Positions 58,056-64,000 of a stretch of DNA of 64,000 nt are shown one piece after another. Each line of letters starts with the position of its first letter. The stretch's first letter is position 1. The DNA is from AG25 sp035518815. Lineage in GTDB: Bacteria; Gemmatimonadota; Gemmatimonadetes; Gemmatimonadales; GWC2-71-9. The position numbers were made by a program, and so were the translations under genes. The stretch is from positions 1-64,000 of the forward strand of contig DATIXG010000095.1 in assembly GCA_035518815.1 (NCBI GenBank). Reading direction: 5' to 3'. The notes beneath the pieces were generated by a model, which saw only the letters and a program-made list of their open reading frames with translations, was not told the origin of the DNA and did not search any database.

Positions 58056-60289
58056 ACATAGGCCGCGTCGTCCTCGCCCTGGCGCTGGTGCGTGTCGCCG
58101 TCGTGCACGCGCAGACACCAGTTCGAAATGTCCCCACGGTCTCGCAGCGTGCTGAATCGCTGCGCCAGGAGGGCCGCCCCTGGCACGCTGCCGAGCTGCT
58201 GCTGGGTGCGGCGGCGCGCGATCCGTATCCGGACGCGCGGTTCGTCGTCGAAGGTGCGAAGGCAGAGCTCGCGGCGCGCCGCTATGACCGGGCTCGGAGC
58301 TTGCTTGTCGCACGGGGCTGGCTCGAGGACTACGAGAACGGCGACGCGCTCGCCGTCTTGGGCGAGGCGGAGGCCAATCTCGGTCAAAACGCCGACGCCG
58401 GGGTACATCTGGCGCGCGCCTGGAGACGCAGCCGCGGTATCGAGGCTGCGTTGCGCGCCGTCCGGGCCGGCGTCGCGTGGGAGCGTGCGGGCCAGCCCGA
58501 TTCCGCCGCGACGGCGTATGCGGCGGCCCGCGCGGGAGGACTCGGCGTCATCGACCCGTGGCTGCGACTCCGTGAGGCGCGAGTCGTACGCGACACGGCG
58601 CAAGCGGCCCGGCTCCTCGCCGAGCTGCCGGCGCCCGCCGCTCGCGAAGCGCCGGCTGCCTGGGGCCGCGCGCTGCTCGCCGCGGGAGATTCGCTCGCCG
58701 CCCTCGAGCGGCTCGCACAGGCAGGGCAGGCCCTCGACGTCGTGAGGCTCGCGCTCGCGTTGGGCGACTCCGCGCGCGCGCGGGCGGCCCTCTATGCCCT
58801 CATGGCGCGCTCGCCCGAGAGCGACGACGCCGCTGCCGGAGTTGGCGTCGCGCTCGCGAGCCTGCCGCCCCGCGCGGCGGCGGAGCGCGTGGCCCTGGCG
58901 CGCGCCATGCGCCCCCACGCCGCGCAAGATGATGCCCGCGCGCAGGTCGAGCGAGCGGTACAGGAGGGCGATTCAAGCGCCCCGACACTCGTGCTGTACG
59001 GCGAGCTGCTGGCGGCGGGGGGTCGCAATCGCCAGGCGGCATCGGTCTACGGGATCGCCGCTCGGGACTCCGTGTTTGCCTCACTCGCGAGTTATCGGCG
59101 TGCCCGCCTGCTCATGCGCCTCGGTGACACCGGGGCTCCCGACGCGCTTGCGGCCTTCGCCGACAGCTACCCGGCAGATAGCGCGGCTCCCACTGCGCTC
59201 TACGTGCTGGGCGACGCGCTCGCCGACCGCGACGATTGGTCCGGGGCCATGCGCTGGTTCGGCCTGTTGCTCGATCGCTATCCGGCTGACGCACGGGCAT
59301 CGACCGTCCGGTTTCGCCTTGCGGCGGCGGCCATGAAACGCGCGTTTCCCGACAGCGCGGCTGCCTGGTTCCGAGCCGAGGTCGAGGCCGGGGGGCCGCA
59401 GCGCCTCGCGGCGCGCTTCTGGCTGGGTAAGCTCGCACTCGCGCGCGGCGACTCGGTCACCGCGCGGGGGATGTGGGCCCTGCTCGCGCGCGAGGATTCG
59501 ATCGGGTACTACGGTCTGCGCTCGCGGTGGGGCGCGGGGTTGCCGCCGTTGCGTATCGCGCTGCCACCGGAGCCGCCGCCCGCCCCCTCGGTCACGGTTG
59601 GGCTCGCTCGCATCGACACGCTCATTCTCGCGGGACTCGATTCCGAGGCGCAGGCGGAGGTGCGGAGCGTACTCGCCCGGCCGCCCGTCGAGGTCGAGCT
59701 TCTATTGGCGTGGAGCGAGGGGCTTGCCGCGCGCGGGTGGGGATCCGCTGCGGTGCGGCTGGCGTGGCAGGCGGCGCAACGCGCGCCCAACGATTCGCGC
59801 GTGCTGCGCGCGATCTTTCCCTGGCCGCATCGCGGCGCCGTCGAAGCGGAAGCGCGCGAGTTCAACGTCGATCCGGTGCTCCTCGCGGCGCTCGTCCGCC
59901 AGGAGAGCACCTTCGACCTCGACGCGTTGTCGCCCGCCGGCGCGCGCGGCCTGGCGCAGCTTCTTCCCGGTACCGCGGCCTTCACGGCGAGGGGCCTGGA
60001 CGTCACCTTCGACCCTGCATGGATCACGGTCCCGGATTTCAATCTCCATCTCGGCGCCGCGCACCTGGCCGAGCTGCTGCGGCGCTTCTCGGGACGCTTG
60101 GAGTATGCCGTCGCCGCCTATAACGCGGGCGGTCCCACAGTGCAGCGGTGGCTCACGCGCCTCGGGCCGGCCGCGGATGTTGACCGGTTCGTCGAGCTGA
60201 TTCCTTATCAGGAGACGCGCGGATACGTGCGGGCGGTCATCCGGAATCGCGACCTGTACCGCGCCCTGTACGCGCCCGCAACCGATTGA
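58052..60289 (+). CDS. Soluble lytic murein transglycosylase-like protein
   Basis: A 745-residue periplasmic protein starting at GTG 58052 (GTGA overlap) with a signal peptide ending HAQ. The long N-terminal region (about 25-560) is a superhelix of TPR-like repeats, as in Slt70. The SLT catalytic domain is at about 605-735: catalytic Glu in ALVRQESTFDLDALSPAGARG, then LMQLLP-like AQLLPGTA, YAVAAYNAGGPTV and ETRGYVRAV. It cleaves peptidoglycan with anhydro-sugar ends. Coupling with the GWxTD gene hints at a shared envelope role. Confidence 0.88.
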   Translation: MNIGRVVLALALVRVAVVHAQTPVRNVPTVSQRAESLRQEGRPWHAAELLLGAAARDPYPDARFVVEGAKAELAARRYDRARSLLVARGWLEDYENGDALAVLGEAEANLGQNADAGVHLARAWRRSRGIEAALRAVRAGVAWERAGQPDSAATAYAAARAGGLGVIDPWLRLREARVVRDTAQAARLLAELPAPAAREAPAAWGRALLAAGDSLAALERLAQAGQALDVVRLALALGDSARARAALYALMARSPESDDAAAGVGVALASLPPRAAAERVALARAMRPHAAQDDARAQVERAVQEGDSSAPTLVLYGELLAAGGRNRQAASVYGIAARDSVFASLASYRRARLLMRLGDTGAPDALAAFADSYPADSAAPTALYVLGDALADRDDWSGAMRWFGLLLDRYPADARASTVRFRLAAAAMKRAFPDSAAAWFRAEVEAGGPQRLAARFWLGKLALARGDSVTARGMWALLAREDSIGYYGLRSRWGAGLPPLRIALPPEPPPAPSVTVGLARIDTLILAGLDSEAQAEVRSVLARPPVEVELLLAWSEGLAARGWGSAAVRLAWQAAQRAPNDSRVLRAIFPWPHRGAVEAEAREFNVDPVLLAALVRQESTFDLDALSPAGARGLAQLLPGTAAFTARGLDVTFDPAWITVPDFNLHLGAAHLAELLRRFSGRLEYAVAAYNAGGPTVQRWLTRLGPAADVDRFVELIPYQETRGYVRAVIRNRDLYRALYAPATD

Positions 60290-60332
60290 CCACGAGCGAT
60301 TTGGGTGGCTGCCCCGCGGGTGTAACGGTTCC

Positions 60333-60430
60333 TTGACAATCATTCCAACGGCCGACAAATCTATCGCGCCCGGCACAGGTGTCGGGCTGGCGCAAGCGCC
60401 CTATGTGTGACGTTCGCAGGAGGCGGTTCG
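60333..60430 (+). promoter_or_regulatory. Promoter and structured leader of the cold-shock gene
   Basis: A consensus TTGACA (60333-60338) is followed 18 bases later by AAATCT (60357-60362). The leader of roughly 60 bases holds an 8-bp stem, GCCCGGCA / TGTCGGGC, with a CAGG loop at 60368-60387, and ends in AGGAGG. Cold-shock mRNAs often use structured leaders to sense temperature; the same is inferred here. Confidence 0.5.
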
Positions 60431-60631
60431 ATGGCTACGGGAAAGGTGAAGTGGTTCAATGACGCCAAAGGCTATGGCTTCATTGAACAGGAAGGTGGCG
60501 AGGACGTGTTCGTCCACTTCTCGGCGATCAAGATGGACGGGTTCAAGACGCTCGCCGAGGGTCAGGTGGTGGAGTTCGAAGTGAAGACCGGAGAGAAAGG
60601 CCTGCACGCGGCGAACGTGACCCGCGCCTAG
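60431..60631 (+). CDS. csp: Cold-shock protein, CspA family
   Basis: A 66-residue single cold-shock domain that binds single-stranded RNA and DNA. RNP1 (KGYGFIEQ) and RNP2 (VFVHFSAI) are intact, and TGKVKWFNDAKGYGF starts the fold. ATG 60431 lies 7 bases after AGGAGG; a longer frame from 60407 would include the leader. A strong terminator follows 22 bases after the stop, so the gene is monocistronic. Confidence 0.96.
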   Translation: MATGKVKWFNDAKGYGFIEQEGGEDVFVHFSAIKMDGFKTLAEGQVVEFEVKTGEKGLHAANVTRA

Positions 60632-60652
60632 CGTCCCGCCTCTTTGGATTCG

Positions 60653-60680
60653 ACCCCGCTCGGGTTCGCCCGGGCGGGGT
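60653..60680 (+). terminator. Rho-independent-type terminator after csp
   Basis: An 11-pair stem with one mismatch-like bulge, ACCCCGC-T-CGGG and CCCG-G-GCGGGGT, closed by a UUCG tetraloop. TTGGTGTTTCG follows, moderately T-rich. It separates csp from polA. Confidence 0.75.
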
Positions 60681-60708
60681 TGGTGTTTCGCAACGTTATG
60701 TTCTGCCC

Positions 60709-63549
60709 ATGTCCGCGCCCCCCGCGCCCCCCGCCCCCTCCGCCCCCCCCGCCGCTTCAGGTGAGGTGCTGTTTCTCGTCGACGGGTATGCCGTCATCTA
60801 TCGTGCCTTCTTCGCCATGATCTCGCGCCCCCTCACGACGAGCCGCGGAGAGAACACGTCCGCCGCGTGGGGGGTGACGAACTTTCTGATCCGGCTGCTC
60901 GTGCAGCACCGGCCCACCTACCTGGGCTGGGTGCACGACCGCGGCGTCTCGTTCCGTGAGCAACGCTTCCCGGCGTACAAAGCGACGCGGGACAAGCTCG
61001 ACGAGCAGCTGCAGCAGGACTTCGATCGCTCGGTCGAGCGCATCGAGGAATTGCTCGGCGCCTTTCACGTCCCTGTCCTCGGGGTGGACGGCTACGAGGC
61101 CGACGACGTCATCGGCACCCTCGCAACCGCCGCGGCGGGTCGCGGGCTGCGGGTCGTAATTGTGTCTGGCGACAAGGACTTCTACCAGCTCGTGGCGCCG
61201 GGGATTGCCTTGCTCAATCCCGGCCGCGGCGGGCCGGCCGCCGTCGAGGAGCACTGGGTCGACGAGAGCAACGCGAGCGAGCGCCTCGGTGTCGGACCCG
61301 CGCGGGTGGTGGATTATCTCGCGCTCGTGGGCGACAGCTCGGACAACGTCCCGGGCGTGAAGGGCGTCGGCGAAAAGACGGCGCTCGAGCTGCTCCGGCA
61401 GTACGGCGACTTGGACCAGATTCTCGCGCATGCGGGCGACATCGCGAACAAGCGGGCGCGGGAGGCCGTCATGCAGTACGCCGATCTCGCGCGGCTGTCG
61501 CGTGAGTTGGTGACGATCCAGCGCGACGTGCCGGTGGCGCTTGACCTCGACGCGCTGCGGGTGCAGCCCCCCGATGTGGAGCGCCTGGTCGCGTTGTTCA
61601 CCGAGCTTGAGTTCCGCTCCCTCGTGCCGAAGCTCGAGCAGTTGACCGCCTCGCCCGCGCCGCTCGCCTCCCTAGTAGTCCCCGCGCCCCCACCGCGGCC
61701 TGTGGTGCGTGGCGCGGCCGAACCGCGGATCGTCGCGGACCCGGAGGAGCTGGCGTCCGTGGTCGCCGAATGCCGCGCCGCGGCGCTCGTGTCGGTGGAT
61801 ACCGAGACGACGTCGCTCAACCCGCTCCGCGCCGACCTCGTGGGGATGTCGCTCGCCACGGGGCAGGGGCGATCGTGGTACCTCCCGTTCGCGCACGTCG
61901 CGCCAGACGGCGAGTTGGCAGGGGGCACGCCGCCGCGGAACCTCCCCGCCCTCGGCAGCGAAGCCCTGGCTCCCCTCCGCGCGCTACTCCAGGATCGTCA
62001 GGTGCCCAAGGGCGGTCACAACATCAAGTACGATTGGCTTGTGCTCCGCCGGGCGGGCGTGGACTTGGGCGGTGTGGCCTACGATTCGATGCTCGCGAGC
62101 TTCGTGCTCGATCCCGGACGCCGTTCCCACGCGTTGGACGACCTCGCGCGCGAACGTCTGGGCATCGAGCTGCGCAGCTACGAATCACTCGTTGGCAAAG
62201 GCCGGTCGGAGCGCCCGTTCGCATCCGTGCCGGTGACGGACGCGGCGGCCTACTGTGGCGCCGACGCCGAGACTGTGCTCCTCCTGCGAGATGCCTTTCG
62301 GGCCGAGCTCGAGGACCACCGCCTCCTGCACCTGCTCGACACGATCGAGACCCCCCTCATTCCGGTCCTCGTGGACATGGAATGGCATGGCGTGCTGATC
62401 GACGAGCAGGTGCTCGGCGAGATCTCGCGCGCTTTCACAGCCGAGCTGCATGCGCTGGAGGGACAGATCCAGCAGGCGGCCGCCACCAGCTTCAACTTGA
62501 ATTCGACGCCGCAGCTCCGCACCGTCTTGTTCGAGAAGCTGCAGCTGCCGGTTCTCAAGAAGACCAAGACCGGTCCTTCGACCGACGTCGAGGTGCTGGA
62601 GCAGCTCGCGGCGATGGGGCACGAGGTGCCGAAGCTGCTGATCGAATACCGCGAGGTGTCCAAACTCAAGTCCACGTACGTCGACGCGCTACCCGGGTAC
62701 GTGAACCGCACGACCGGCCGAATCCACACGAGCTTCAATCAGACGGGCGCGGCGACCGGCCGGCTCTCGAGTTCAGATCCCAATCTGCAGAACATCCCGA
62801 TCCGGACGCCGCGCGGCGAAGCGATCCGGCGTGCGTTCGTCGCGCCACCCGGCAACGTGCTGCTCACGGCGGACTACTCCCAGATCGAGCTCCGGTTGCT
62901 CGCCCACCTCTCGGGCGACCCGGAATTCGTGACGGCATTCGAAATGGGCGGTGACATTCATCGCCAGACGGCCGCGATCATCTTCGGAGTGAGCCAGGAC
63001 CAGGTGACGAGCGAAATGCGCAGCCGCGCCAAGACGATCAACTTCGGCACGATCTACGGCCAGGGCCCGTTCGCTCTCTCGCGCCAGCTCGGCATCACGC
63101 AGGACGAGGCCCGTGAATTCATCCGGCAGTACTTCACCCGGTTTGCCGGCGTTCGCGCCTGGCTCGACCGCACCGTGGCCACGGCGCGCGAGCGGGGCTA
63201 TGTGGAGACCATCTTCGGGCGGCGCCGCTACATCCCCGAGCTGCGGGACCGCAATTTCAACATCCGCGCGTTTGGGGAGCGCACAGCGACGAACTCCCCG
63301 CTCCAGGGATCTGCTGCGGACCTCATCAAGGTCGCCATGATCCGGATTGCGGCGGCGCTGCGAGAGCAGCGATTGGCCGCCCGCCTCCTGCTCCAAGTGC
63401 ACGACGAGCTGGTGCTCGAAGTGCCTGAAGCGGAACGAGGAACCGCGGCCGATCTCGTGAAACGCCATATGGAATCGGCCGCTGCCCTACGGGTGCCGCT
63501 GGTCGTAACTGTCGGTGCTGGAACGAATTGGGTGGATGCCAAGGAGTAG
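60709..63549 (+). CDS. polA: DNA polymerase I
   Basis: Repair and Okazaki-fragment processing. The 946-residue protein has three domains: 5' nuclease (about 20-310, with GYEADDVIGTLA and SGDKDFYQLV), a 3'-5' exonuclease that looks active (D364 and E366 in SVDTETTSLNPL), and the polymerase (motif A DYSQIELR at about 722, O-helix RSRAKTINFGTIYG, motif C VHDELVLE). The first 20 residues are Pro/Ala-rich and probably not conserved, so a later start is possible. Confidence 0.97.
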   Translation: MSAPPAPPAPSAPPAASGEVLFLVDGYAVIYRAFFAMISRPLTTSRGENTSAAWGVTNFLIRLLVQHRPTYLGWVHDRGVSFREQRFPAYKATRDKLDEQLQQDFDRSVERIEELLGAFHVPVLGVDGYEADDVIGTLATAAAGRGLRVVIVSGDKDFYQLVAPGIALLNPGRGGPAAVEEHWVDESNASERLGVGPARVVDYLALVGDSSDNVPGVKGVGEKTALELLRQYGDLDQILAHAGDIANKRAREAVMQYADLARLSRELVTIQRDVPVALDLDALRVQPPDVERLVALFTELEFRSLVPKLEQLTASPAPLASLVVPAPPPRPVVRGAAEPRIVADPEELASVVAECRAAALVSVDTETTSLNPLRADLVGMSLATGQGRSWYLPFAHVAPDGELAGGTPPRNLPALGSEALAPLRALLQDRQVPKGGHNIKYDWLVLRRAGVDLGGVAYDSMLASFVLDPGRRSHALDDLARERLGIELRSYESLVGKGRSERPFASVPVTDAAAYCGADAETVLLLRDAFRAELEDHRLLHLLDTIETPLIPVLVDMEWHGVLIDEQVLGEISRAFTAELHALEGQIQQAAATSFNLNSTPQLRTVLFEKLQLPVLKKTKTGPSTDVEVLEQLAAMGHEVPKLLIEYREVSKLKSTYVDALPGYVNRTTGRIHTSFNQTGAATGRLSSSDPNLQNIPIRTPRGEAIRRAFVAPPGNVLLTADYSQIELRLLAHLSGDPEFVTAFEMGGDIHRQTAAIIFGVSQDQVTSEMRSRAKTINFGTIYGQGPFALSRQLGITQDEAREFIRQYFTRFAGVRAWLDRTVATARERGYVETIFGRRRYIPELRDRNFNIRAFGERTATNSPLQGSAADLIKVAMIRIAAALREQRLAARLLLQVHDELVLEVPEAERGTAADLVKRHMESAAALRVPLVVTVGAGTNWVDAKE

Positions 63550-63630
63550 CACGGCTCTTGCCGAAAAAGGCGGTGATGCCCACTATGGTGTGTTGTGCAA
63601 CCCATTTTTGCGGCGGGAGGCTTGGCGTAG

Positions 63631-64000
63631 GTGACGTCACGAAAGGGCTTTACCCTCATCGAGCTCCTGATCGTCGTCGTGATCTTGGGGATTCTGGCTG
63701 CGCTCGCCATTCCTAAGTACGGCAACACGAGGGAAAAGGCCTACGTCGCCGCCATGAAATCCGACCTTCGGAATCTGGCGACGGCGGAGGAAGCGTTTTT
63801 TCACGACAGCTCTCACTACACCAAGAGCTTCGCGGCGATGGCGTACTTCGACCCCACCAAGGGCGACAGCCTCACGGTCAACGAGGCCACGAACCTCGGC
63901 TGGTCGGCGACGGCGTTCAGCGCGAATACGTCGCGACGGTGCTATGTCTTCTCGGGCGCGGCCACGCCGATCGGCGGCGCGCCTATAGAGGGAAGCATTC
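63631..64000 (+). CDS. Type IV prepilin-like protein, partial
   Basis: A 123-codon partial frame from GTG 63631 to the window edge. The short leader MTSRKG is followed by FTLIELLIVVVILGILAALAIP, the classic type IV prepilin processing site (G before F, E at position 5) and N-terminal hydrophobic helix. The globular part starts after KYGNTREKAYVAAMKSDLRNL, typical for major pilins or minor pseudopilins. GGAGG lies about 10 bases upstream. No pilus assembly genes are visible in this window. Confidence 0.85.
   Translation, partial: MTSRKGFTLIELLIVVVILGILAALAIPKYGNTREKAYVAAMKSDLRNLATAEEAFFHDSSHYTKSFAAMAYFDPTKGDSLTVNEATNLGWSATAFSANTSRRCYVFSGAATPIGGAPIEGSI

Noticed and set aside
1..64000. CRISPR array, insertion sequences, prophage genes, tRNA genes
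   Set aside because: No regularly spaced repeats, transposase or integrase motifs, or cloverleaf-like sequences with a T-loop were noticed on either strand.

Overview
The window is a GC-rich, densely packed bacterial chromosome segment. Genes commonly overlap by 1-4 bases through ATGA, GTGA or TTGA junctions. No tRNA, IS element, prophage or CRISPR was seen, and no stretch over 300 bases lacks a feature. Small TonB-like and GWxTD lipoproteins, several Ser/Thr kinases, many GTG starts and a bacterial tetrahydromethanopterin (H4MPT) cluster fit a Gemmatimonadota-like organism. Another uncultured soil phylum such as Rokubacteria cannot be excluded. This assignment is inference; no rRNA is present.

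Left arm (1-17.9 kb): a minus-strand operon encodes glycine/sarcosine/betaine reductase-type proteins (grdE, grdB, grdC cut by the window edge). The grdB frame is interrupted by one in-frame TGA exactly at the family's selenocysteine position. A SECIS-like hairpin follows it, so this is very probably a selenoprotein. Next come upp, a satD-like gene with a palindromic operator, a NUDIX hydrolase, an ECF sigma/anti-sigma pair, holA, a SPOR lipoprotein-like protein, mutS, a cystathionine beta-synthase-type enzyme, ddl, a rhomboid protease and a DUF2268 metalloprotease.

Central block (18.0-39.6 kb): an almost complete archaeal-type C1 module. It carries fae, mtdB, fhcBADC and mch for oxidation of formaldehyde to formate. 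Cofactor genes for methylofuran (mfnB, mfnE, an mfnF-like gene and a candidate mfnD-like ATP-grasp gene) and for H4MPT (mptG, a DHPS-like protein, pabB, pabA, a PTPS-like enzyme, a pterin-carbinolamine-dehydratase-like protein, DUF447, an MptN-like ligase) are interleaved. The block ends with a PQQ-dependent, lanthanide-type methanol dehydrogenase (xoxF). Together these suggest oxidation of methanol to formaldehyde, then to formate with H4MPT and methylofuran carriers. Two oddities stand out: the catalytic DYD motif of XoxF reads GYD, and the SDR in the cluster lacks the catalytic Tyr of YxxxK.

Origin block (39.6-47.1 kb): mnmE, yidC, yidD, rnpA and rpmH run leftward, dnaA and dnaN rightward. 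The dnaA-dnaN gap holds clustered DnaA-box-like 9-mers, an AT-rich stretch and a (CTA)5 tract resembling a DnaA-trio, so it is the likely oriC.

Right arm (46.2-64 kb): mtgA, two Ser/Thr kinases, several lipoproteins, the RNase P RNA gene, an AraC-type regulator, a chemoreceptor-like protein, pyrE, a GWxTD protein with a lytic transglycosylase, a cold-shock gene with a structured leader, polA, and a type IV prepilin-like gene cut by the right edge.
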